The notes beneath the pieces are model-generated. The model did not search any database and was not told where the DNA came from. It saw only the letters and a list, made by a program, of their open reading frames with translations. 64,000 nucleotides of DNA from Anaeramoeba flamelloides. Its lineage: Eukaryota > Metamonada > Anaeramoebidae. Below, one piece after another: positions 38,901 through 48,960 of this stretch. A program made the position numbers and the translations under genes. The stretch's first letter is position 1; each line of letters opens with the position of its first letter. The DNA lies in contig JANTQA010000051.1 in the NCBI GenBank assembly GCA_027625915.1, forward strand, positions 2,294,501-2,358,500. Reading direction: 5' to 3'.

Positions 38901-40819
38901 ACCCCTCGATGCTAAAATTAGTGTTCAATAATATCCTCCCGCAAGTAATCAAATTAATTTCTTCTCCAATATTAAAAGGAATAACTTTAGAAACAACTCT
39001 ATGGTTTTTGAAAACTTTAATTACGATTAATGATAATTCAATTAAATTCATACCTTTGATTGAAAATTTAATTAATTTAGTTATTAAAAAGGAAAGCGAA
39101 ACGGAAAAAAATCAAGAAGAGAAGGGAAAGGAAATCGAAAAAGAAGATGAAAAGGAAATCAAAAAAGAAGACGAAAAGGAGAAGGAAAAGGAGAAGGGAA
39201 TTGAAAAAGAAAAAGAAGAAAAGAAAATAAAGGAGGAAGAAAATAAAGTGAAAAAAATAGAAATTGAAATTGAAAAAGATGAAGAAAATGAAAAGGAAAA
39301 CGAAAAGGAGAAGGAGAAGGAAAAAGAAAAGGAGAAGGAGAAGGAAAGGGAGAAGGAAAGGGAGAAAGAGAAAGAGAAAGAAAACGAAAATCAACAAGCA
39401 AAAAAAGAAGTAAGAAAAAATGTACTTTCAAAACAAGTATACAAAACAATAGCACAATCGATTGCAATTTTAGCGATTAATAGTACAAAAGAAAATTATG
39501 ATTTAATTTTGAATAAATTTTTAAACAATTTAAAAAATTCAAAAGATGAAAAAAAATCTATTATTTTATTATCACTAAATGTAATTGGTGAAATTGGATC
39601 AAAAAAAGATTTATCTTCATTTCCAAAGATAATTGATTTATTAATTAATTTTTTTGATCATAAATCACAACTAATCAATAATGTGGCTTCTTCTTCTTTG
39701 GGTTGTCTCGCTCTTGGGAATTTAGACTTTTTTTTAGAAAAAACTCTTGAATTAATCAATCAAGATATTAAATATCAATTTTTATTATTTAAAACTTTGA
39801 AAGTGATTATTTCACAAATAATTGAAACTTCATTTCCAAATAATAATGATGAGGGTAATGATCAAGAAAAAAATAATAAAGTCAAAAAATTTTTACCAAA
39901 AATCTTTAAATTACTGTATCTTAATTGTGAAAATGAAGATGAGTCAATCCGAAATTTAGTTGCACAATGCTTAGGAAAAATCACTTTAATTAATATTGAT
40001 AAATACTTTATAGAATTAAAACAAAAATTATTAACGGATTCCATATTCACTCGGTGTATAATTTTACAAAGTTTAAAATATTCGATTACAAGCGAAAGAA
40101 ATAACAAAAAAATCAATAAGGTATTAAATAAGTATTTACCAGAATTTTTAATTTCATTGGAAGATAAAGAACAAAGAGTCAGATTGAGTGCTTTAAAGAC
40201 AGTGAATTATTTGGCGCAAATCAAGCCAAGCATCATCAACAAACATTTAGCTTTTATTTTGAAATGCATTTACATTGAAATCAAGCCCAAGCCGGAGCAA
40301 ATAAAAATCATCAAATATGGGCAAATTACAAATCTGATTGATGACGGGCTTGAAAACAGAAAGGTTTCCTTTGAAATCCTCAAAATTTTATCAAACACTT
40401 CGCAATTTCAAATCAATACAGTAGAATTAGTACACTCGATTATTGATGGTTTAAACGATCAAAACACCGAAATTATTTTATCCGCACAAGTTTTGCTAAG
40501 TAGAATAATTACCAAAAACGTTGAATTAATTTTGAATCTCTTGGATTCCCTTCTTGAACCATTGAAAAAATTGATCACTCACCAATTGAAAAAGGATGCT
40601 AATCAACAAGAAATCTTCCAATTTAACGAAATCATTTATTCATCGATCCAGATTATTCACAGCCTTACAGAAATACCAGAATCATTCAAATCAGAGAAAT
40701 TTAATACAATTCTCTACAAAATTATTGATATTGATGATAATTTACTAGACATATTCAATAACATTTCAAATGATTCTTCGATTAATGAAGAATTAGAAAA
40801 AACGAATGAGAACAAATAA
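28264..40819 (+). CDS. CAND1: cullin-associated NEDD8-dissociated protein 1 (CAND1/TIP120)
   Basis: This HEAT-repeat protein binds un-neddylated cullin-RBX1 and exchanges substrate receptors of SCF-type ubiquitin ligases. The proposed exons are 28264-28296, 28421-28590, 28784-28997, 29504-29896, 34550-34764, 34872-35120, 37816-38005 and 38144-40819 (1379 aa; human 1230). All junctions are GT-AG and keep frame. Matches in order to human CAND1 as recalled: IRYMAISDLVRE, SVKIKCIKIITKVLK, DDELRDICLN-IFEGF, an acidic insert (SDYESEDENENISEN), WIVRRSSAKCL, DKTTSNKELKITAL, QYYKITVNGIKIV, SSSLGCLALGNLDFFLE, RNLVAQCLGKITL, and the C-terminal TIP120 region with ITNLIDDGLENRKVSFEIL and VELVHSIIDGLNDQNTEI. 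About 100 residues of Lys/Glu repeats (about 805-908) replace a loop between HEAT repeats. Introns 4 (4653 nt) and 6 (2695 nt) are very long and hold repeats. The weakest calls are the 11-codon first exon and the GTTTGT donor after exon 4. Confidence 0.93.
33727..33818. repeat. perfect 18-bp inverted repeat, 92-bp hairpin
   Basis: CCACAATAGAATGTTGAG at 33727 is matched exactly by its reverse complement at 33801-33818, with a 56-bp spacer. It lies in CAND1 intron 4. No target-site duplication is obvious. Possibly a tiny foldback element. Confidence 0.85.
34079..34347. mobile_element. possible TA-flanked MITE in CAND1 intron 4
   Basis: The left end CCCTAATAAAAA and the reverse complement of the right end, CCCTTCTAAAAAA, are similar, and both are flanked by TA. 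The interior is richer in G+C than the rest of the intron (CGCAGTGAGACAGACACGTG). Only one copy is seen in the window, so the call rests on the ends alone. Confidence 0.35.
36974..37470 (+). mobile_element. R7 element, copy 2, in CAND1 intron 6
   Basis: A 497-bp element bounded by CAGTCAAAGGAGGTACAG and ACACTTTGACTG. These match the ends of the 680-bp copy at 63255-63934 and are inverted relative to each other. Shared interior blocks include GTGTTTAAAGGTTTTG, GCAAGATCGATAGTCACTTG, TTATTCTAAGGTTATTGA and TATTCTTTGATGTTTATTAT. Non-autonomous DNA transposon; superfamily not assigned. Confidence 0.75.
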
Positions 40820-41228
40820 TTTTGTTTTTTTTTTTTTTTTAAAAAATTATTTTCTAAATTTATAATTATTTTTTCATTTTTCTATTATTTTTTAATTTAA
40901 GAGAAATTTATCTCTTTATTGATGCTCTCATAATAATATATATAATATTTTTGATTTTTTATTTTATTTTTTCATTTTATTTAAGGGACTAGTCTCTATT
41001 AAATTTTTTTAGGTAAATTTAATAGAGATTTAGATTTTTTTTGCCAATTACTTAGATTTGAAATCAAAGTGAAAAACTTCTTTGTATAGTAATGGAATCT
41101 CGATAAATGACATTCATTAAATTTAGTTATTGTTTTTATAGAAATAAAAAATTTTTTCCATTTTTTTCACTTTTTTGAGAGTTGCTTTTTTTCAACTTTT
41201 CACAAAAATACATAAAATAAAAAAAAAT
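40820..41228. other. CAND1 3' flank and duplicated promoter-like segment
   Basis: Poly-T after the CAND1 stop, then from 40976 the start of a segment duplicated at 44466. The duplicated part leads directly into an ATG in both copies, so it may be a 5' flank or promoter. Confidence 0.5.
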
Positions 41229-41281
41229 ATGAGCAAGAAAGCAAAACCTTGTTATGTTTGTGTAAGAAGTACAAAAAATAG
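40976..41281 (+). repeat. duplicated segment D, copy 1
   Basis: It aligns over about 305 bp with 44466-44770 in the same orientation: ATTTAAGGGACTAGT, GAAATCAAAGTGAAAAACTT, TCTCGATAAATGACATTCAT and ATGAGCAAGAAAGCAAAACC are shared. It ends at ACAAAAAATAGT, the unoccupied version of the site where an M1 MITE sits in copy 2. Confidence 0.85.
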
Positions 41282-41336
41282 TTTGAAAAATAAACCTGAA
41301 AAGGTTTTTTTAGATTTGCATGAAAAAACAGTTTGA
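41229..41336 (+). CDS. short ORF or first exon, MSKKAKPCYVC...
   Basis: A 35-codon frame starting MSKKAKPCYVCVRSTKNSLK and ending in TGA at 41334-41336. The same start (MSKKAKPCCVC-IPTKN) occurs in the second copy at 44719, and the differences between copies keep the frame and both outer cysteines. This suggests the N-terminus of a real gene, either a first exon or a fragment. The family is not recognised. Whether it joins the orphan exon at 44013-44193 is open. Confidence 0.35.
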   Translation: MSKKAKPCYVCVRSTKNSLKNKPEKVFLDLHEKTV

Positions 41337-43054
41337 TTAGAAAAAAATATGCAATATATGATTTACCCAAAATAAAAGATTTTCTTTCTTTTCCTGTACC
41401 CTTCTTTTTTTTTATGAATCTACTTTTTGGGTTTACATTCTTTTGTTTTTATTGAATTTTTAGTTTTTTTAATTATTCGCAAATTATCATTCTAAAAGTT
41501 TTTGTCAGAGTTAAAATAAATAAAAGAAAAGAATAAGAACTATTTTTTCAAAAAGTAATTATTGATAAAATAAATTGAGTTCTTTATGGAATCAAGTTGG
41601 ATGAACAGAAATGAAAGAGAAAATATTCACTAGTTTTCAATTATTTTTTAGTTTTTAAAAATGAGAATAAATATTATTTTTGAGAAAAAAGTTAAATTCA
41701 AAATTAATCAAAAAATTCACATCCGTTAAAGATCTTTTTTTTAAAAAAAATTTTTTAAATTCACTTTTTTTGACAAAATTGTAAAATTAAAAAAAACGAA
41801 AACACAACGTTCTAACATTGAAAAAACTTGTTTTTTATCAATTTTAAACATATTTCAAGATAAGGATTCCTTATTTAGTTATGGGTCAAAAAAAAAAATA
41901 ATTGATACGACACTACACTACACTACAAGGAAAAAAAAAATTTTTTTTCAGAGGTATTTTTTAACTTTTTCAAACACAATTATTATGTGTTATTCAAATT
42001 TATTTTTTAAAAGAATCTCCACCCAAGAAAAAAAAAAAAAAAATTGAAAATTGAAAAAAGGTCACTATTAAAAAAATTTTTTTTTACTTAATATTTTGAT
42101 TAGTAAAAATTCATTTTTTAACTGAGAAGTTTTTTTTTTTTTGTTTAAATTTGATTTTAATGATTTTTTTTTGAAATTTTAGGCTATTTGTACTAAAGTT
42201 AAGCGAAAATAAATTGTATTTATTTAAAATTAAAAAAAATCATTTAATCAATTTTTTTGAAAATTTGAATTTTTGAATTTTTTTTTGAAAATTTTAAAAT
42301 TTTATTTATAATATTTTTATCTATGATGGCACTTGAATATCCGTTCCCGGTTTTTAATAAATATTTACGACCGGGAAAAATATTTTTTCACCATAAAAAG
42401 TGATTTTAAAAAAAATTGATTTCAACTTTTTAAATTTTTTTTTTTAGTTGAAAAATCATATTTTTTCTGATAAAAAAAAAAGATTCAAACTTCTACACCT
42501 TTTACAGAAAAAATTTATGTAATTAGAGACCCGAGTCGATTCACCAAGAGTTTTATTAGAGTTATACTTTCATTTTTTTAGATTTTTTTTAAAATCAAAA
42601 GTACATCTATACTAATAATATTTATATATAAAAAAATTTTCAAAAAAAAAAAAAAATAAAGTCAACTAAAAAAATTCACTCGGCATTTTGAGTTCTCCAG
42701 TTGTTTAAAAAAATAATATTTAACAAAAAAAAATAATACAGATATTCATTTATATATTTTAATATAAAACTTGTAATTTAACCATGTAAAAAAAATAAAA
42801 AATAAAAAAAAAAAAAAAAAAAATTGTTTTATATATTTTTATTTATTTATTAAATTGAGTAATAAATTGAAAATAGTAAAATAAATTTATTAAAAAAAAT
42901 ATTAATTAAACAATTAATTAATAAATGTAGGATGAGAATATAAATATTATTTTTTTAATTGTAAAGACAGCCAAATATTCACCATTATAGCCAAATAAGT
43001 TCTATTATGTGTCTATTTTCTATTTGAGTGTATGGTTAATGTGTGGGGAGGAGT

Positions 43055-43090
43055 TGTGTGTGTGTGTGTGTATGTGTGTGTGTGTGTGTG
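43055..43090. repeat. (GT)n microsatellite
   Basis: About 17 GT units with one interruption (TATG). No coding role. Confidence 0.95.
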
Positions 43091-43664
43091 GAGGAAGTTT
43101 GGTTGGTTGTATTCCAGGTTGGTTAGTCCCAACTCTGGAACACACTAACCTTGATAAAATAAGAGGCCAAATGAGGCCAAATTAGAACATCTTTAAACAT
43201 TAGGGGCTATTAAAGTCCCTAATGTTTACCTGAATATTAGATCAGGTTTTTTTTTCAAAATTTTTTTTTAAAGGTTTAAAAAATACAAACAAAAAAAGAA
43301 AGTATTTATTGAAAAAAAAAAAAAAAAAAAGAAGAAGTTACTAAAAGAAAGGAAGAGAAATTGATTTACATTTAAACAAGGTTATGTGTATTATAACAAA
43401 TGCTCCAAAAATAGGTGCATTTACCCTCCGCCGAAGGAGACCCTTTTTTTCTTGATATTTGAAATTATTGTTTGAGAATCTTCAAGCAAGAATTAAATAT
43501 GGTCAATTACTAGCCTCTTTTCCTAATATGTTTGTTCTATTTTTTAATCGAAAAATACAAAACAATAATAAAAAAAATTAAAAGAAAAAGAAAAAGAAAA
43601 AAAAAGTTAAAAGAAAAAAATAAAAGGAAAAAATGAAAAAATGAAAAAAAATTAATAATAAATA

Positions 43665-43862
43665 CAGTCAGTTTCACTTTTAAGACACAAACTTTCAACG
43701 AAATTTAAGGAACAAAAAAATCTCAAATTAAAGCACAATTTTTTTGCAATTGTAATTTTCACAATTTATTCTACTAGAATTTGAATTTTGTGCCTTAATT
43801 TGGGATTTTTTTTGTGCCTTAAATTTCGTTGAAAGTTTGTGTCTTAAAAGTGAAAATGACTG
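43665..43862. mobile_element. M1 MITE (Tc1/mariner-like), copy 3
   Basis: 198 bp, starting CAGTCAGTTTCACTTTTAAG and ending with the near-complement AAAAGTGAAAATGACTG, flanked by TA on both sides. The best preserved mirrored blocks are GACACAAACTTTCAACGAAA and TTTCGTTGAAAGTTTGTGTC. It lies about 150 bp upstream of the orphan exon at 44013. Confidence 0.9.
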
Positions 43863-44012
43863 TAATAATAATTGCCAATAGATTATTTTATGAGTCAGGA
43901 TAAAGTTAAATTGATTAAATTGGGATTAATTTAATCGTTTTTTAACTCACTCACCTTTTTTATCCTTTTTTAATTTTAAATATTGAATAATTTTTATATC
44001 TTCTCATGGCAG

Positions 44013-44193
44013 AGAATCGAGCAGCTTCACCAATTGTAATACTTCAAAAGCTGATACAAATAGTGTAAATGCCGTTGAGACCATAGAAGAAGAAGAAAAG
44101 AAGCTGAACTGGGGGTATTTGATCATTGAAGATCTTGTCAGGGAAGACCCGAAGAAATTTCATGAAGAAAATCAAGAAAATAAAACGAAATAA
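44013..44193 (+). CDS. orphan 3'-terminal exon, unknown protein
   Basis: After an acceptor (TTCTCATGGCAG) the frame stays open to TAA at 44191-44193. It reads ESSSFTNCNTSKADTNSVNA, then VETIEEEEKKLNWGYLIIED and LVREDPKKFHEENQENKTK. G+C content and residue usage are clearly protein-like. No 5' exons are evident; the only candidate is the ATG frame at 41229, about 2.7 kb upstream. It may be the last exon of a gene now split by elements, or a fragment carried inside the CACTA-ended segment. The family is not recognised. Confidence 0.5.
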
Positions 44194-44465
44194 TTATTTC
44201 AATTTTTGTTTTCAATTTTTTTTTCAATTTTTTGTAATTTTTTTGATTTTTTTATCTTGAGTTTATTTTTTTAGAAATTATAATTATAAAGATTTTTTGT
44301 AGATTTTTTTTTTTAGAAATTTTTTTAGTTTTTTATCTTGAGTTTATTTTTTTCAATTTTTTTTGGATCTTTTTTTTTAGTTTTTTTTATTTTGTGTTTA
44401 ATTTTTTTTATTTAATTGAGTAATAACCTTGAATTTTTAGATTTTCAAAAATTCAAATTAAAATA
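44194..44465. other. T-rich spacer after orphan exon
   Basis: An almost pure T/A stretch with repeated TATCTTGAGTTTATTTTTTT motifs. No gene is seen. Confidence 0.6.
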
Positions 44466-44770
44466 TTTTTATTTAAGGGACTAGTACCGATTAATTTTTT
44501 TAAGTAAAATTTATCGATATTTAGAATTTTTTTGCCAAATACGTAGATTTGAAATCAAAGTGAAAAACTTCTTTTTATTAATGAAATCTCGATAAATGAC
44601 ATTCATTTAATTTAGTTATTTGTTTTTTTTTTTGAAATAAAAAAATTCCATTTTTTCACATTTTTGAAAGTTGCAATTTTCCAACTTTTCGTAAGAATTC
44701 AAAAAATAAAAAAAAAATATGAGCAAGAAAGCAAAACCTTGTTGTGTTTGTTGGATACCTACAAAAAATA
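44466..44770 (+). repeat. duplicated segment D, copy 2
   Basis: The second copy of 40976-41281. It includes an ATG at 44719 opening MSKKAKPCCVCWIPTKN, which is then cut by an M1 MITE inserted at a TA dinucleotide (44769-44770). Roughly 85% identity by eye. Confidence 0.85.
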
Positions 44771-44969
44771 CAGTCAGTTTCACTATTAAGGCACAAACTT
44801 TCAACGGAATTTAAGGCCCAAAAAAAATCTCAAATTAAGGCACAAAATTTGGAATTTTTTTTTTTTACAATTTATTTTTACTAGAATTTGAATTTTGTGC
44901 CTTAATTTGAGATTTTTATTGTGCCTTAAATTTCGTTGAAAGTTGGTGCCTTAAAAGTTAAACTGACTG
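44771..44969. mobile_element. M1 MITE (Tc1/mariner-like), copy 4
   Basis: 199 bp, CAGTCAGTTTCACTATTAAG to TTAAAAGTTAAACTGACTG, with TA on each side. The corresponding site in segment D copy 1 is a single TA, so the TA duplication on insertion is seen directly. Confidence 0.92.
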
Positions 44970-45580
44970 TAGTAAAATATTATAATTAAATTAAATATTT
45001 TGAAAAAAAATAAAAATTTTCTCATTTTTGGAAATTTGATCAAATTTGATAACTCCTAATATTTTCCTATCAAAATTACGTTTTAAAAGTAGAACTGATT
45101 TTACAACTTTTTTCCTTCTAATGACCTTCTAACAAAATTTTATAAATTAAAAAAATTAATTTACATTTTGGAAAAAATAAAAAATTCAATTTCTCTAAAA
45201 ATGAAAATTTCAACAAAAGAGGTAGTAAAAATAATAAATAGGTAATAATTTCTTTAATTGATCAGATATAGCATTTTGAAATTTTAAATTGTGTTATTAA
45301 AAAAAAATTTCTGACATTTTTTCATTTTTTCAGAGGTGAAAGTTCATTTTTTAAAAAAATTTTAAATTTTTGAATGAAATTTTGTCGAAAAAAATCAAAA
45401 GTCGGTCTTTTTGAAATGATGGGTATTAAAATTTAGGCGAATTTAATAGAAAAAATCAAATTTTTTTATAATTTTTTTTCTCCACCCAAAAAAATATTTT
45501 TTTTGATTTTTAAAAATTTTTAAGGGGGTTTGGTTAATATTTTAGAGTATATAGCACTTTTTTCTTTTCCTTGTAGTGTA

Positions 45581-46281
45581 TAAGGAAAATTTTTTTTCAA
45601 AAAAAATCTCTAAATTTTGTATTTTTGAAATACACTCATATAATAAACATTATTATACATAACAATTTTCAATGAGGTTTACAACTTTAATAGATATTAA
45701 TAGGAATTGAAAAAAAAAATGAAAGTTTTCAGTAATATTTTTTTCATTTTTAATTGTAAAATTTTTGAATTTTTTAATTGACTTAGTAGAGAGATAATTT
45801 TCAAGTATTTTTTTAATAGTATAAAAAGGAAACATATTTTTCAATTTGAAAATAGTACAAAATATTTCAATCAAAAGATATTGCTCAATTAAATTGAAAA
45901 TCTGATTTTTTATCTGTTTTTGGAATATTTTTTATCATTTTATTTTTTTCCATGTTTGAGTTTTTATATACGTTCCCGATTTTTTTCTGCAAATTGCTTT
46001 AACATATATTCCTTTTTCAATCTTAATGTTCAATCAAAAATTAATTCATTTCAACTTTTTTCCAATAAAAAAATACCCTGAAAATAGGTGTTTTTTTCAA
46101 AAGTCGGTATTTTTGAAAAGGGGGGTATTCAGATTTTCAAGAGTTTAATAGCTATCCTTTTTTTATTACATAAAATTATGATAACTTTGAAAAAATAATT
46201 TATAAAAGAAGTATAACTTAAATCCAATGTATAGTTTTGGCTAACTTTAATTTTATGTATTTAAATTTTCCTTGTAGTGTA
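45581..46281. mobile_element. CACTA-ended unit 1 of tandem array
   Basis: A 701-bp unit from TAAGGAAAATTTTT to TTTTCCTTGTAGTGTA. The left end is shortened where it abuts the previous element end. The interior contains TATACGTTCCCGATTTTTTT and AAAGTCGGTATTTTTGAAAA. No coding frame. It is almost identical to the next two units. Confidence 0.85.
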
Positions 46282-46990
46282 CACTACACTACAAGGAAAA
46301 TTTTTTCAAAAAAAAATCTCTAAATTTTGTATTTTTGAAATACACTCATATAATAAACATTATTATACCTAACAATTTTCAATGAGTTTTACAACTTTAA
46401 TAGATATTAATAGGAATTGTAAAAAAAAATGAAATTTTTCAGTAATATTTTTTTCATTTCTAATTGTAAAATTTTTGAATTTTTTAATTGACTTAGTAGA
46501 GAGATAATTTTCAAGTATTTTTTTAATAGTATAAAAAGAAACATATTTTTCAATTTGAAAATAGTACAAAATATTTCAATCAAAAGATATTGCTCAATTA
46601 AATTGAAAATCTGATTTTTTATCTGTTTTTGGACCATTTTTTATCATTTTATTTTTTTTCATGTTTGAGTTTTTATATACGTTCCCGGTTGTTTTCTGCA
46701 AATTGCTTTAACATATATTCTTTTTTCAATCTTAATGTCCAATCAAAAATTAATTCATTTCAACTTTTTCCAATAAAAAAATACCCTGAAAATAGGTGTT
46801 TTTTTTCAAAAGTCGGTATTTTTGAAAAGGGGGGTATTCAGATTTTCAAGAGTTTAATAGCTATCCTTTTTTTATTACATAAAATTATGATAACTTTGAA
46901 AAAATAATTTATAAAAGAAGTATAACTTAAATCCAATGTATATTTTTTGGCTAACTTTAATTTTAGGTATTTAAATTTTCCTTGTAGTGT
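46282..46990. mobile_element. CACTA-ended unit 2 of tandem array
   Basis: About 709 bp, starting CACTACACTACAAGGAAAA and ending TTTTCCTTGTAGTG. Both terminal inverted repeats are well preserved here. It differs from its neighbours by scattered substitutions and small indels. Confidence 0.88.
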
Positions 46991-47691
46991 ACAAGGAAAA
47001 TTTTTTTCAAAAAAAAATCTCTAAATTTTGTATTTTTTGAAATACACTCATATAATAAACATTATTATACATAACAATTTTCAATGAGGTTTACAACTTT
47101 AATAGATATTAATAGGAATTGAAAAAAAAATGAAATTTTTCAGTAATATTTTTTTCATTTCTAATTGTAAAATTTTTGAATTTTTTAATTGACTTAGTAG
47201 AGAGATAATTTTCAAGTATTTTTTTAATAGTATAAAAAGGAAACATATTTTTCAATTTGAAAATAGTACAAAATATTTCAATCAAAAGATATTGCTCAAT
47301 TAAATTGAAAATCTGATTTTTTATCTGTTTTTGGAATATTTTTTATCATTTTATTTTTTTCCATGTTTGAGTTTTTATATACGTTCCCGGTTTTTTTCTG
47401 CAAATTGCTTTAACATATATTCTTTTTTCAATCTTAATGTTCAATCAAAAATTAATTCATTTCAACTTTTTCCAATATAAAAATACCCCAAAAATAGGTG
47501 TTTTTTTCAAAAGTCGGTATTTTTGAAAAGGGGGGTATTCAGATTTTCAAGAGTTTAATAGCTATCCTTTTTTTATTACATAAAATTATGATAACTTTGA
47601 AAAAATAATTTATAAAAGAAGTATAACTGAAATCCAATGTATAGTTTTAGTTAGCTTTAATTTTATGTATTTAAATTTTCCTTGTAGTGTA
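46991..47691. mobile_element. CACTA-ended unit 3 of tandem array
   Basis: About 701 bp, from ACAAGGAAAATTTTT to TTTTCCTTGTAGTGTA. The junction with unit 2 is the palindrome CCTTGTAGTGTACAAGG, so the two ends share bases. Confidence 0.88.
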
Positions 47692-48180
47692 TTCCCTTAA
47701 TAAATTTATGAAATTTACAGTATTTTATTATTATTATTAGAAAAGGGGGGTAATTAAAGATAATTTTATCAATAGAGAAGAAATGAGAAGAAGAAAAATA
47801 ATTAAAATATTAATATAACAAATAAATAATCATACGCATCACCAAATTAAAAAAAAACCTATGCACTTGACGGTACTTCAAGACACTTACATTGACTTTT
47901 CCAGGATTCATAAAAGCTCTGATTTTATTATTTTATTTTGAATTTTCGAAAAATATTATTAGTTTTTTTTTTAATTTACGAAATATAAAAGAAAATTTTT
48001 GAAATTATCTTTCTATTTCTTAAATAAAAAAAAAAAATCTTTAGGTTTTTTTGAATTTTCTATTTAGATGGAAAATCAATAGATTTTAGAGATCATAGAG
48101 AAAAACCCAATAAAACAGCGTTTAGCTTTTTTCAGTATTTGAAAGAATTGGGTTAAATCAAAGATTTTTCACTATTCTTC

Positions 48181-48227
48181 TGAATTCTGGAAAAGCTAGG
48201 CACTTGGTGGTACTTTTCCAGAATTCA
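48181..48227. repeat. 15-bp perfect hairpin
   Basis: TGAATTCTGGAAAAG and its exact complement CTTTTCCAGAATTCA with a 17-nt loop. The loop motif GCACTTGGTGGTACTT resembles GCACTTGACGGTACTT near 47872, so a small repeated module may exist here. Confidence 0.75.
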
Positions 48228-48645
48228 CAGAAAGTATAAGGGTCCTATAGAAAGATTATCAATAATAAATAACAATTCTATAATATGTGATTAACAATTG
48301 ATATTCATTTTCTTTGGATTTTTTTTTAAAAAAAAGGGAAAACAAAAATATTACTGGCGTTATTTTATTGAATTCGTAAAAATATGTCAATTATAATTAT
48401 CGATCTGTGATATTTTAAATGTCCCCTAGAGATAATTATAATCAGCTTCTTTTGGAGAAATGAGCAAAGTTGTAAGAGTTATTATTTGAAATTGGTCAGT
48501 TAATACCAATAATTAAAATAAAATTTAAAACAAACAAAAAAACAAACAAATATATTTACAATTTATCTGTTATGGATTAAAATACATAAAAAAAAATAAA
48601 ACAAACTCTACCAATTTTTTAAATAATTTTGAAAAATTTTCACTC

Positions 48646-48960
48646 AATGCAGAATTTCCCAAAATCTTCTTTAAATTACCAAAATCAAACAAATAGATCA
48701 ATTTGATCTAGAAATTTACAACTGAAATTTTTTATTTTTATTGTTTGTTAAAAATATTCAAATTGAATGAGTCAGATGATTAAAATATTCTTTTAATTTT
48801 CACTTTTTTCGTAAATTAGTATAAGCTGCAATACTTGATCTTCATAAAATTTACGAATTTGATTTATCCCTCAAATCTTCTAATTGTGATGATTCGAAAC
48901 TCTTTCATCATCCTAAATAGTTTATTTGAATGATAACGAAAAATAACAATTCAACAATTG
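48646..48960 (-). repeat. dispersed repeat R5, copy 2 (inverted)
   Basis: The reverse complement of this stretch aligns with 11660-11950. See that copy for the shared blocks. Non-coding. Confidence 0.65.

Larger units (their letters stand above)
41337..44012. other. element interior without recognised genes
   Basis: Low-complexity DNA with the left CACTA-type end at 41921, a 12-bp hairpin (43194-43228), a (GT)n run (43055-43090) and an M1 copy (43665-43862). A short frame near 43392 reading GYVYYNKCSKNRCIYPPPKE looks protein-like but lacks a start and clear splice sites. Confidence 0.55.
41921..45580. mobile_element. 3.66-kb segment with CACTA-type ends (non-autonomous)
   Basis: The left end CACTACAAGGAAAAA (41921) is preceded by two extra CACTA pentamers. 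The right end TTTTCCTTGTAGTG finishes at about 45578. The ends are inverted and match those of the three 0.7-kb units that follow, and they recall En/Spm (CACTA) termini. Both margins share diverged motifs with those units, such as TTCCCGGTTTTT and AAAGTCGGTCTTTTTGAA. The interior holds an orphan coding exon, a second copy of segment D and two M1 MITEs. No transposase is visible. It could be one element that captured host DNA, or two element halves flanking a host gene. Confidence 0.5.

Noticed and set aside
39077-39467. Two long antisense frames opposite the CAND1 Lys/Glu repeat
   Set aside because: They are shadows of the purine-rich coding repeat; the same applies to 17304-17699 opposite the LRR tail and to frames opposite the ACS, bZIP and coiled-coil genes.
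43380-43500. Possible exon reading GYVYYNKCSKNRCIYPPPKE
   Set aside because: Good composition but no start codon, a stop just upstream and no convincing acceptor; mentioned only as part of the element interior.
45653-46907. Four short frames in the CACTA-ended units
   Set aside because: Positions and frames change between nearly identical units and none resembles a transposase.
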